Positions 46,406 through 54,790 of a stretch of DNA of 64,000 bases are shown here, piece after piece. Numbering within the stretch: position 1 is the first letter of the stretch; the number at the start of each line of letters is the position of its first letter. Position numbers and translations under genes: made by a program. Under the pieces are notes generated by a model that searched no databases, had not been told where the DNA came from, and worked only from the letters and a program-made list of their open reading frames with translations. The DNA is from Aquella oligotrophica (lineage in GTDB: Bacteria; Pseudomonadota; Gammaproteobacteria; Burkholderiales; UBA11063): contig NZ_CP024847.1 of NCBI RefSeq assembly GCF_002892535.1, positions 1,116,001-1,180,000 of the forward strand, read 5' to 3'.

Positions 46406-47443
46406 CTAATTATATTTTTTCGCCATAAATATAAGTTTTTGCGGTTTGATTTTTGATGCATTACCAGCAGTGGCAAATTGCTTATAGCGGTCAATACAGA
46501 TTTGTTTAGCAGCTTCTTTAGCCACTTTCAGGTATTGTCTTGGGTCAAAGTGATCGCGATGGGTACCAAAATAGCGACGAATTGCGCCTGTCATGGCAAG
46601 TCGGATATCGGTATCAATATTAATCTTGCGAACTCCATATTTGATTGCTGTTTGGATTTCTTCAACAGGAACACCATAGGTTTCCTTCAAGTCTCCACCA
46701 AATTCACGAATTACTGCCAACCACTCTTGTGGGACTGAACTAGAACCATGCATTACTAGATGTGTATTTGGAATAGCCTGATGAATTTTTCTTACCTGTT
46801 CAATGGCAAGGATATCACCAGTTGGTTTGCGTGTAAATTTATACGCGCCATGTGAAGTCCCAATTGCAATTGCTAATGCATCAACCTTGGTTGCTTCAAC
46901 AAACTCTTTAGCCTGTAGTGGATCAGTTAATAATTGATCTTTTTCAAGTTTACCATCAAATCCATGCCCATCTTCTTTATCACCTTCACCTGTTTCTAGC
47001 GATCCGAGGCATCCAAGTTCGCCTTCTACAGACACCCCAACTGAGTGAGCTAATTCACAAACCTTGCGGGTTACCTCAATGTTATATTCATATGAGCTTG
47101 GAGTTTTTCCATCAGCCAGTAATGATCCATCCATCATAACCGATGAAAATCCCAGTTGAATTGCTTGAAAACAAACATTTGGTGAGGCACCGTGATCCTG
47201 ATGCATGACAACAGGTATATCTGGATATTCAGCAATAGCACCTTCGATTAAATGGCGCAAAAATTCTTCACCTGCATATTTTCTGGCACCAGCTGATGCT
47301 TGCAGAATAACTGGAGAATCAGTTTCTGCTGCTGCTTCCATAATTGCCTGAACCTGCTCCAGATTGTTTACATTAAAAGCTGGTATTCCATAATTGTTTT
47401 CTGCGGCATGATCCAAAATTTGGCGCAAAGAAACTAAAGCCAT
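46406..47443 (-). CDS. fba: Fructose-bisphosphate aldolase, class II
   Basis: A 345-residue zinc aldolase. [13 protein letters not shown] and the HGSSSVP block carry the zinc-binding His residues; the [17 protein letters not shown] and [16 protein letters not shown] signatures are present. This fits the class IIA/CbbA branch. It cleaves fructose 1,6-bisphosphate in glycolysis and gluconeogenesis. The start is ATG 47443 with GAGGA 8 bases upstream; a TTG at 47458 in the same frame lies inside the ribosome-binding site and is not used. The MFS gene lies upstream with a short gap, on the same strand. Confidence 0.95.
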   Translation of the reverse strand: MALVSLRQILDHAAENNYGIPAFNVNNLEQVQAIMEAAAETDSPVILQASAGARKYAGEEFLRHLIEGAIAEYPDIPVVMHQDHGASPNVCFQAIQLGFSSVMMDGSLLADGKTPSSYEYNIEVTRKVCELAHSVGVSVEGELGCLGSLETGEGDKEDGHGFDGKLEKDQLLTDPLQAKEFVEATKVDALAIAIGTSHGAYKFTRKPTGDILAIEQVRKIHQAIPNTHLVMHGSSSVPQEWLAVIREFGGDLKETYGVPVEEIQTAIKYGVRKINIDTDIRLAMTGAIRRYFGTHRDHFDPRQYLKVAKEAAKQICIDRYKQFATAGNASKIKPQKLIFMAKKYN

Positions 47444-47467
47444 ACGATTATTCCTCAAAAAGAAGTA

Positions 47468-48712
47468 TTATTGATATTCAGTAAGTTGTTTATTTTCAAC
47501 TGTTAAAATGAATAGCATTGCAAATGATGCAAATATGGTTATGTAAATTGCAGGAATCAGCATTATTCCAGTAAACTTGATTAAGGAAAAAAGTATCACT
47601 TGAGTAAGTCCTGCAACTATCCCAAAACATATATTATAACTTAAACCAACACCTGAATAGCGTACTTGTACAGGAAAAAAGCTAGCAGATAGTACTGGCA
47701 GCCTGCCACAAATTATGCCAATGAATACTAGAATCAGATAGTGGTAAATTACAATTTGATTTAATGTCAGTGATTGGTAGTGGCTAAATAGGTAATAGCT
47801 GCTGATAGTAAAAATTATTGTTCCGGTTGCCAGAAATTTTTTTGCAAATAAATAATGAAATTTTCCGGCGATAAATGCACTAATTACAAAAATTATTATT
47901 GAATAGGAGTTATATTCTAATAGTTTATCCATCGGAAATTTATAATAAGTAGAAAGATATGTTGGCATAAAAAACGTGAATACAGCAAGGGAACTTGCTA
48001 GCAAAGAGCCAAATGCTAACATTTGTATAAGTGGTTTTTTATGGTTTAGCAGCAGTTCCCTAATTGGTGGATGTGGCTGTTTATCAACAAATTCCTGATA
48101 TTTGCTAAATTCAGGTGTTTCAGTCAGGTTCTTTCTAAGGTAATAGCTGATAATCCCAAATATGCCACCAATTATGAAGGCAATTCGCCATGCACTATAT
48201 GGTAGATTGCTTTGCTTGAGGAGTATTGCACCAAGCATTGACGCAATAAAAAAACCAATGTTTGTTCCCGCGATGACGATATTAGTATTTAAAGCCTTAT
48301 TGGCTTTATTGGATAGTTCATATGCAAAAACAACTGAACCAGGAATTTCACCACCGATTGCCAGTCCTTGGATGCAGCGAAGTAAAATTAGCATAATAGT
48401 TGCCGCAATTCCTATTTGTGTATAATTTGGGATAAATCCGATTAGAAGAGTCGGTAAAGCCATCATTAATACTGTATAGATAAAGATATTTTTTCGTCCA
48501 CGAGTATCACCGAAATGGGCGAAAATAATACCACCTAAAGGTCGCAGGATTGCGCCGATTGCAAATATTCCAAAGCTTGCAATTAAATTGGCTGTTTCAT
48601 TATGTAGTGGTATCAGGCTTTCACCAATTGCCTTGGCAAAATAAATGAATATTGCAAAATCATAGTATTCTAGAATTGCACCAAGAGTAATTAATGCGAA
48701 AGATTTTTTCAT
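47468..48712 (-). CDS. MFS transporter, metabolite:H+ symporter (ProP-like) family
   Basis: A 414-residue membrane protein of the MHS group. GAILEYYDFAIF is the TM1 motif, RPLGGIIFAHFGDTRGRK is an intact motif A, and LRCIQGLAIGGEIPGSVVF is the TM4 motif. It is therefore a canonical relative of proline/betaine, citrate or ketoglutarate carriers, unlike the drifted pair at the start of the window. The substrate is not known. It lies 24 bases upstream of the aldolase start on the same strand, so the two may be co-transcribed. Confidence 0.87.
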   Translation of the reverse strand: MKKSFALITLGAILEYYDFAIFIYFAKAIGESLIPLHNETANLIASFGIFAIGAILRPLGGIIFAHFGDTRGRKNIFIYTVLMMALPTLLIGFIPNYTQIGIAATIMLILLRCIQGLAIGGEIPGSVVFAYELSNKANKALNTNIVIAGTNIGFFIASMLGAILLKQSNLPYSAWRIAFIIGGIFGIISYYLRKNLTETPEFSKYQEFVDKQPHPPIRELLLNHKKPLIQMLAFGSLLASSLAVFTFFMPTYLSTYYKFPMDKLLEYNSYSIIIFVISAFIAGKFHYLFAKKFLATGTIIFTISSYYLFSHYQSLTLNQIVIYHYLILVFIGIICGRLPVLSASFFPVQVRYSGVGLSYNICFGIVAGLTQVILFSLIKFTGIMLIPAIYITIFASFAMLFILTVENKQLTEYQ

Positions 48713-48733
48713 GACGTGTTTGGATAAAATTTA

Positions 48734-48757
48734 AATCCGCTAGTATACTAGCGGATT
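48734..48757 (-). terminator. Palindromic terminator after the nitronate monooxygenase gene
   Basis: AATCCGCTAGTA and TACTAGCGGATT are perfect 12-base arms (48734-48745, 48746-48757). Minus-strand sequence afterwards is T-rich (TTTAAATTTTAT). Confidence 0.7.
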
Positions 48758-48766
48758 CTTTGATAA

Positions 48767-50023
48767 TTATGATAATTGTGGTTTTAGTATCTGATTATCG
48801 GTACTAAATTGATAATCCTTAAATACGTGTTCGGCAGTAAGAATCTGATATGTACCATCGGGAAGACGGTTTGTTGTATCTTTCAGACGATACACATAAT
48901 GTCCACAGGTATAGCATTGATAAAGCTGCATATGGGTACATAAACAGGTTTTCTCAAATACTTCAAAGGTTTTCCCATCTGGACTTGCATTTTTTGCTTT
49001 TTCATAAGCTTCGACGTATGAACAGGTACCATTTTCTAGTAAGTAACCTAAGGACTCACAGTTTGGTTTCATTTTGCCACCAATTGAAGGAGAATAACTT
49101 AGCATACGCATCGGATAACCAGTAGGTGATGTGGTGTTTACTTCTACATCATCTTCTTCTGCGCGAAAGTATTCCTGTTTTACTTTATCTGGCAAACCAC
49201 ATTCTTCTGTTACAGTAAACCTTGTCGCAACTTGAACCGCTCCCGCTCCATCAGTAAGATAATTTGCTGCGTCAGTCCCGGTAAATATGCCACCAGCTGG
49301 TATAACCGGAATTTCTAAATGCTGTTCTTTGAGGTAGTTTAATACTTCAATAAAAATATCCTGTAATCTATACTGATTCCAGTCATCTAAACCAAATCCT
49401 AAATGTCCGCCGGCTAAAGGTCCTTCAACAACTATATAATCAGGCATGCGGTTAGAGCGTTTTGCTCGTTGCAAAAATGGACGTAGAGCACGGACTGAGG
49501 ATACGATAATTCCAAGTTTGGCGTCATGAAAGCGTTTGTTTTCTTGCATCATGGCAAAACTATTTAGATGAAGTCCAGCACTTAATGTAATTCCATCAAT
49601 ACCATAATCCAAGGCTGAATTTAGTCTTTCTTTCAGAGTATCACGGGTATTATTCATGGTTAATTTTTCCATGCAGTTGACAAAGACTAAGCCATCACCT
49701 TTTTTAGCTTCCATAGTCTTGCCTATATGTAGCTTGGTTGCTTCACGAATATCTATCATGTTAAATTGAATCAGGCTTTTATCTGGACTATTTAGGCTAC
49801 CACGAAACTGCTTACGCTTATCTGAAACAAAAGTTGTATCAAATTTACGATCCGATACATCAGTAATAAGCGAATCCGAGATGTGCCCAATCCCACCAAG
49901 TCTGGCAGCGGTAAGAGCCAATTCCGAAGTTGAAATATCAACTCCCATGCCACCAATCATGATTGGCACATATTCTTTATTGTCATTGGCAAATTTTAAT
50001 CTGAAATTATCAACTTTACTCAT
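48767..50023 (-). CDS. Nitronate monooxygenase-family FMN enzyme with a C-terminal cysteine cluster
   Basis: A 418-residue protein. The barrel has PIMIGGMGVDIS, LGGIGHIS, EGPLAGGHLGF, IPVIPAGGIFTGTDAANYL and GAGAVQVATRF, the FMN-binding pattern of the nitronate monooxygenase (2-nitropropane dioxygenase) family. Unlike simple members it continues with a C-terminal extension of about 100 residues that holds CLCTHMQLYQCYTCGHYVYRL-like cysteines (Cys-rich, able to bind a metal). The extension's role is unknown. The natural substrate is unknown; detoxification of nitro-compounds or a role in unsaturated fatty acid metabolism are the usual suggestions. It is transcribed as a single gene. Confidence 0.8.
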   Translation of the reverse strand: MSKVDNFRLKFANDNKEYVPIMIGGMGVDISTSELALTAARLGGIGHISDSLITDVSDRKFDTTFVSDKRKQFRGSLNSPDKSLIQFNMIDIREATKLHIGKTMEAKKGDGLVFVNCMEKLTMNNTRDTLKERLNSALDYGIDGITLSAGLHLNSFAMMQENKRFHDAKLGIIVSSVRALRPFLQRAKRSNRMPDYIVVEGPLAGGHLGFGLDDWNQYRLQDIFIEVLNYLKEQHLEIPVIPAGGIFTGTDAANYLTDGAGAVQVATRFTVTEECGLPDKVKQEYFRAEEDDVEVNTTSPTGYPMRMLSYSPSIGGKMKPNCESLGYLLENGTCSYVEAYEKAKNASPDGKTFEVFEKTCLCTHMQLYQCYTCGHYVYRLKDTTNRLPDGTYQILTAEHVFKDYQFSTDNQILKPQLS

Positions 50024-50183
50024 TTAACGGGAAACCTTATTTGTGATATAATAATAAACTATTATTTTATTAACAATAGTTTTGCATACTACTTGTTATG
50101 ATAACATATGTAAAAAAAAATTGCTATCACCAGCTAGTTTAGCTAGACTAGAATAGAACCTAAAATTTGGGAATAAACCACCA

Positions 50184-50834
50184 ATGGAAGCTATAAGCAA
50201 AAATCGCTATGTAAGGCGTGCAAAAATTTCGGAATATAAATTTCGTAAACTTGTCAAATACTTTGCCGAAGATTTATCGGCTACTCAGATTTCAATGCTA
50301 ACTCAGATAAACCGCAATACAGTAAACAGATACCTAAATGAGATACGTGAAAGAATTGTTGAATTTTGCGAGCAGTACTCGCCAATTCCCGAGCAAGAAA
50401 AAGATACTACTGAGACTAAATTACAAACGCTATCTGAAAAGGTTTCTAATAATCTCGGTTTACTGAAACGGCGTGGAAAGGTTTATGCTACTCTGGTTGC
50501 AAACTATACCAGTGAGAAAGTTAGAACACTTTTAAATATGGCAACAAAACCGGATAGTAAGGATTTGAAAGTACATTCAATTGATGTGAATGAAGAAGAT
50601 GGCGTGATTGCGATTGGATATGATGATCTCCCACTTTATATCGATAAGCCAAGTTATGTTGAAAATCTTGATACGTTTTGGAGCTTTACTCGTGAAAGAT
50701 TAGGTAAATTTCAGGGATTAGCTAAGCATAAATTTTATCTACATCTAAAAGAATGTGAATTTAGGTTTAACTTTCGCAATGATAATCTTTATGCGGTGAT
50801 GCTAAAATTAATCAGTAGTAAGCCGATTAGTTAA
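50184..50834 (+). CDS. Transposase-derived protein, IS1595-like, catalytic residues lost
   Basis: A 216-residue protein. The N-terminal part (12-60) has ISEYKFRKLVKYFAEDLSATQ and NRNTVNRYLNEIRERI, and the C-terminal part (160-205) has NLDTFWSFTRERLGKFQGL and KFYLHLKECEFRFNFRNDN, both close to IS1595/IS1016-type transposases. Between them, GLLKRRGKVYATL (92-104) is kept. However, the DESYFG motif with the first Asp is missing, the second Asp region (SDGWRGY-type) reads GVIAIGYDDL, and the third acidic site is NLD instead of GIE. No terminal inverted repeats or target duplication were found. The frame is intact and ends inside the 3' end of queG by 27 bases. A domesticated DNA-binding protein is one explanation, decay another. 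Confidence 0.75.
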   Translation: MEAISKNRYVRRAKISEYKFRKLVKYFAEDLSATQISMLTQINRNTVNRYLNEIRERIVEFCEQYSPIPEQEKDTTETKLQTLSEKVSNNLGLLKRRGKVYATLVANYTSEKVRTLLNMATKPDSKDLKVHSIDVNEEDGVIAIGYDDLPLYIDKPSYVENLDTFWSFTRERLGKFQGLAKHKFYLHLKECEFRFNFRNDNLYAVMLKLISSKPIS

Positions 50835-51893
50835 TTCATTAATAGCCCAGGTGATATGTTCAGTAACCATTTCATCTGGGTATGGCAGTTTACTCTGCAA
50901 AACCTTAATTTTTTCTAGAGATGGTTCTGAATTACCAATCGCTACTGCCAGATTTCTGATCCACGAATTATAACCAATGCGCCTAATTGCACTTCCTTCG
51001 GTTTTTTTAAAAAACTCCTCCTCATCCCAATTAAATAACTCTAATAGACTACTTGAATCAAGATGGTTTCTGGTATTGAAGTCCTTTATTGGTGATTGCT
51101 GGCTAAATTTATTCCACGGGCAAAATAGTTGGCAGTCATCGCAGCCATAAATCCGGTTACCGATTAATTTTCTTAGTTCTGGTGGAATTGCGCCTTTATT
51201 TTCAATGGTTAGATAGGATATGCAACGTCTAGCATCGAGCTTATACGGTGCTATAAATGCTTTAGTTGGGCAAATGTCGATACATTTATTACAACTGCCA
51301 CAGTGATTGTTAATTTCTTTATCCTCAGGTAAGGGTAAATTAGTAAATAATTCACCTAGAAAAAACATGCTACCTTGATTTTTAGTTATAAGTAAGGTGT
51401 TTTTGCCCCGCCAGCCTAAACCGGATTGACTGGATAGTTGAACTTCCATTACTGGTGCAGAGTCGGTAAATGCGCGGTAATTATGTTCAATATCAGAGCT
51501 TTCAAGTTGTTCGTTAATAAATGTGGCAAGATTATTAAGGATTTGTTTTACAACTTTATGATAGTCTCGCCCAAGTGCATAGCTTGAAACATAAGCCATT
51601 TCCTCACTATTTAGACGTTCTTTATGCAAATTTATTGGATTTATTAGATAGGGGATCTTCACACAGATGATAGTTACTGTATTTTCATGAATAAGGGTAG
51701 GGTTAAAGCGTAATTCAGTATTTCTTGCCAAGTAATCCATGCTACCATGTAGTTTTTCATTAAGCCATTGTTGATACTTTTCTTTGGCTTCATTGCTAAT
51801 TATCGTTGCTGCAATGGTTATATCCAAACAGCCGAGGCGTTTGGCTTTCTTCCGAATTTCTTCTTTTAAGTTTTGAAGGCTGACGCTATCCAC
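50808..51893 (-). CDS. queG: Epoxyqueuosine reductase
   Basis: A 361-residue cobalamin-dependent iron-sulfur enzyme that reduces epoxyqueuosine to queuosine in tRNA. Two 4Fe-4S clusters are bound by HCGSCNKCIDICP near 190-203 and GCDDCQLFCP near 250-259. The N-terminal cobalamin-binding part has GLGWRGKNTLLI. A GTG start at 51893 overlaps the stop of the CoA-transferase gene by one base (TAGTG), implying coupled translation. The 3' end overlaps the convergent transposase-like frame by 27 bases. Confidence 0.93.
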   Translation of the reverse strand: MDSVSLQNLKEEIRKKAKRLGCLDITIAATIISNEAKEKYQQWLNEKLHGSMDYLARNTELRFNPTLIHENTVTIICVKIPYLINPINLHKERLNSEEMAYVSSYALGRDYHKVVKQILNNLATFINEQLESSDIEHNYRAFTDSAPVMEVQLSSQSGLGWRGKNTLLITKNQGSMFFLGELFTNLPLPEDKEINNHCGSCNKCIDICPTKAFIAPYKLDARRCISYLTIENKGAIPPELRKLIGNRIYGCDDCQLFCPWNKFSQQSPIKDFNTRNHLDSSSLLELFNWDEEEFFKKTEGSAIRRIGYNSWIRNLAVAIGNSEPSLEKIKVLQSKLPYPDEMVTEHITWAINELTNRLTTD

Positions 51894-52975
51894 TATTCCT
51901 GTTCCAGAAAATCTGTCTTAAAGGCTACTGTTTTTACTCTACGGGTATATACTCCATCAATATTTTCTTCAAGTATCATTGCTTGTGCTATTTTTTCGGT
52001 AAATAGTTGCTGCATATTCATAACTTGTCCGGCTGGTATATCTTCTTTTAGCAAAAGCTTAGACCATTCGCTAGCTGATTTTTCTCGAAATTTGCTAGAT
52101 AATATCACAAATAGTTCAGTTCGATTTTTTAAGCGATGAAGGTTCGTAGAATACTTAGCTTCAGCTGCAATTTCACTGAGCTGTAAAACCTGACAAAGTT
52201 TTTTAAACTGTTGATCATTGCCTATAGCTAGAACAATGTAGTTATTATCTGCACAGATAAGAGTTTCACCATATGGTGCGATATTTGGGTTTAATGACCC
52301 AGTTGGTTTGGGTATTTTTCCTCCCATTAGCCAATTAGTTGCTTGATTGGCTAATGAAGCAACTGCTGCTTCATAAAGCGATACTGCGACATAGCTTCCA
52401 GTTCCGGTATTACTGCGTTTTAAAAGTGCCAGTAAAATAGCTTCTTTTAATTGATGGGCAGCAAGAATATCAATAAATGCTAATGGTAGTTTTATCGGAC
52501 CAGACTCATCTGTACCATTTATTGACATTAATCCGCTTTCAGCCTGTAGTACGGCATCATATGCACCTCGTGGGTTTTCCTCTCCATAACCAGTAATATT
52601 CGCCTGTATCAGGCGGGGATTAATCTGTTGTAATTGTTGATAATCAAGATTTAATTTTTTAGCATTCCTGAAATTACTGATTAAAATATCTGCAGATTTG
52701 ATTAACTCAATAAATTTGTTATAACCCTCATCAGAATTAAGATTACACTCTAGGTACTGCTTATTATAATTTACCGCGCAAAAATAACCAGAAATATTTG
52801 ATTTAGGGTCTTCGGATGGTAGTTTCCAATTTCTGGTAACATCAGGATTATCCGGGTTTTCCAGTTTGATAACGCTAGCACCCAGTTCGGCAAAAAAGGT
52901 GCCAACAGCTGGTCCGGCAAGTACACCTGCTACTTCAATAACGATTAGTTCTTTGACTGGATTAGATTTTGACAT
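51893..52975 (-). CDS. CaiB/BaiF family CoA-transferase (family III)
   Basis: A 360-residue enzyme. The N-terminal VLAGPAVGTFFAELGASVIKLENPDNPDVTRNW and the region around GYGEENPRGAYDAVLQAESGL-type sequence, with catalytic Asp in YDAVLQAESG, are family III signatures. It lies 9 bases after glutaryl-CoA dehydrogenase on the same strand, so it probably transfers CoA to a dicarboxylate such as glutarate, making glutaryl-CoA for that enzyme; human SUGCT is a relative. The assignment of the substrate is inference from context. Translational coupling to queG is seen. Confidence 0.85.
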   Translation of the reverse strand: MSKSNPVKELIVIEVAGVLAGPAVGTFFAELGASVIKLENPDNPDVTRNWKLPSEDPKSNISGYFCAVNYNKQYLECNLNSDEGYNKFIELIKSADILISNFRNAKKLNLDYQQLQQINPRLIQANITGYGEENPRGAYDAVLQAESGLMSINGTDESGPIKLPLAFIDILAAHQLKEAILLALLKRSNTGTGSYVAVSLYEAAVASLANQATNWLMGGKIPKPTGSLNPNIAPYGETLICADNNYIVLAIGNDQQFKKLCQVLQLSEIAAEAKYSTNLHRLKNRTELFVILSSKFREKSASEWSKLLLKEDIPAGQVMNMQQLFTEKIAQAMILEENIDGVYTRRVKTVAFKTDFLEQE

Positions 52976-52984
52976 TATGTATTT

Positions 52985-54163
52985 TTAGAATGCTGAAAAG
53001 CTAGTCAACTCGCGACCAAGTGTCAGGAGATGAATGTCTCTAGTACCTTCGTAGGTAACGACACTTTCAAGATTTACCATGTGGCGCATGATATTATTAT
53101 CTTCCAAAATGCCATTACCACCAAGCATATCGCGCGCACTTCTTGCAATTTCAAGTGCCTTAACTGTTGAATTATACTTTAGCAAATTAATCATATAAAA
53201 ACTCGCCTGATTTGTTTCAAGTAGTCGCCCAACTTGTAAGCATGCATTTAATCCAATCGCAATCTCAATCTGCATTTTTGCTAATTTTTCCTGAATCAAC
53301 TGTTTGGCTGCCAATGGCACTCCAAAAGCCTTGCGGGTTTTTACATAGTTAAGTGCTTCTTCAAAACAAGCCTGAGCCGCTCCCAAAGCACCCCATGCTA
53401 TCCCATAACGCGCGTAGTTAAGGCAGCTAAATGCTGAGCTAAGTCCATTACTTAATGGTAGAAGGCTTGATTCATCTACTCCAACATTGTTGTAATGTAT
53501 CTCACCTTGTACGGCAACTCGTAGTGAGATTTTATTGCTTATCGGAGTGATGGATAATCCGGGCAGACTTTTTTCAACAATAAAGGCACGGACAATATTA
53601 TCATCACAACGTGCCCAAGTAATTATTATATCTGCATATGGCGCTAAGCCAATCCAGCGTTTGCTACCGTTTATTAGATAGCCATTAGTCGTCTTTTTGG
53701 CAGTAGTCTCAAGTCCGGCAATATCAGAACCATGCTCTGGTTCCGTTAGGGCAAAGCTTGCTACTAGCTTACCAGCATTCAATAGCTCTAGATATTTAGT
53801 CTTTTGTTCGGCAGAGCCAAAAAGAGCAATGCTTTTCATTGCCAGACTTCCCATCACACTCATGACAGTTCTAAGTCCGGAATCAATTTTTTCTAGTTCA
53901 TAAGCGATAAGCCCATAAGCAACTGGTGAAATTACTGGTCCTCCATAATTAGCGGCTAATTCGCCACCAAATATTTTTAATTCGCCTAATCTGTGTAAAA
54001 GATTTACCCCTTGATTTTCATTGAAAAACCCGTCTTGGATAAGTGGCTTTAATTCCTTATTGGCAAAGTCGCGGACTTGCTGTTGGATGTTTACTTCATC
54101 AGTCCGTAAGCTAGCTTGTAGTTTTAACGGATCCATACTATCAAAAGAAGCATTAAATTTCAT
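52985..54163 (-). CDS. gcdH: Glutaryl-CoA dehydrogenase (acyl-CoA dehydrogenase family)
   Basis: A 392-residue FAD enzyme. SFALTEPEHGSDIAGLETTA binds FAD and substrate, KRWIGLA follows, and TYEGTRDIH holds the catalytic Glu. RTVMSVMGSLAMKSI and DSGLRTV match the glutaryl-CoA dehydrogenase branch rather than the straight-chain enzymes. It oxidises and decarboxylates glutaryl-CoA to crotonyl-CoA, in lysine and tryptophan breakdown. It is followed by a CoA-transferase gene, which fits the pathway. It is the first gene of the minus-strand operon gcdH, CoA-transferase, queG. Confidence 0.9.
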   Translation of the reverse strand: MKFNASFDSMDPLKLQASLRTDEVNIQQQVRDFANKELKPLIQDGFFNENQGVNLLHRLGELKIFGGELAANYGGPVISPVAYGLIAYELEKIDSGLRTVMSVMGSLAMKSIALFGSAEQKTKYLELLNAGKLVASFALTEPEHGSDIAGLETTAKKTTNGYLINGSKRWIGLAPYADIIITWARCDDNIVRAFIVEKSLPGLSITPISNKISLRVAVQGEIHYNNVGVDESSLLPLSNGLSSAFSCLNYARYGIAWGALGAAQACFEEALNYVKTRKAFGVPLAAKQLIQEKLAKMQIEIAIGLNACLQVGRLLETNQASFYMINLLKYNSTVKALEIARSARDMLGGNGILEDNNIMRHMVNLESVVTYEGTRDIHLLTLGRELTSFSAF

Positions 54164-54282
54164 GGTTTGTCCATTATAGGAGATTTTATCGACCTATATT
54201 ATCCCATATTTATCAAATAGTTTGAACTACGTTTTATATCAGAAGTAGTTGTGTGCTTCCTTTCCTGTCTAGCCTTGGCATA

Positions 54283-54291
54283 TGCTATAAT
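54283..54291 (+). promoter_or_regulatory. Extended -10 promoter for tsaE
   Basis: TGCTATAAT at 54283-54291 is the same extended -10 as before ndk. It lies 26 bases before the tsaE ATG. Confidence 0.55.
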
Positions 54292-54316
54292 CTTGCTTAT
54301 TTTACAGGCAGAAATT

Positions 54317-54790
54317 ATGCAGCATTTATTTGCAATTACAAGCCTGTCTGATACTTCCAGACTAGCACAAAAAATTGCCAAACTTATTTTTCCAGGGATG
54401 GTTATTACATTAACTGGTAATCTTGGTAGTGGTAAAACAACGCTTACCCGTGAGATTTTGCTATCACTGGGTATTTCTGGTACAGTTAAAAGTCCTACTT
54501 TTACATTGGTTGAACCGTATATACTCAAAAATTTTCAGGTTTATCATTTTGATTTATATCGTTTCAATGATCCGGAAGAGTGGTTTTATGCTGGATTTGA
54601 TGATTATTTTACTAATCAGTCGGTTTCTTTTATCGAATGGGCAGAAAAGGCCAAGGGGTTAATTCCAGATATTGACTGGGATATTTCGCTCACTGTTACT
54701 GGTGATAATGAGCGTAAATTGATAATAAATGCACAAACAGAAGCAGGAATAGAATGTCTGAAACAATTGATAGCAAACGACGTGGATTAA
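54317..54790 (+). CDS. tsaE: tRNA threonylcarbamoyladenosine synthesis ATPase TsaE
   Basis: A 157-residue ATPase with Walker A GNLGSGKTTLTRE near 34-46, the SPTFTLVEPY segment and FYAGFDDYF/FIEWAEKAKG that are family signatures. With TsaB and TsaD it makes t6A37 in tRNA. The ATG at 54317 is chosen because a frame start at 54251 (GTG) would lie before the -10 element. Its 3' end overlaps the start of the amidase gene by 37 bases, a common pair in proteobacteria. Confidence 0.92.
   Translation: MQHLFAITSLSDTSRLAQKIAKLIFPGMVITLTGNLGSGKTTLTREILLSLGISGTVKSPTFTLVEPYILKNFQVYHFDLYRFNDPEEWFYAGFDDYFTNQSVSFIEWAEKAKGLIPDIDWDISLTVTGDNERKLIINAQTEAGIECLKQLIANDVD

Noticed and set aside
47444-47458. TTG start of the aldolase at 47458
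   Set aside because: The codon lies within the ribosome-binding site of the ATG at 47443.
50024-50183. Terminal inverted repeat of an active IS before the transposase-like gene
   Set aside because: The AT-rich stretch has only weak short inverted repeats and no matching copy was found after the gene, which overlaps queG.
54199-54528. Minus-strand frame over the tsaE start
   Set aside because: It is a shadow of tsaE with no family features.
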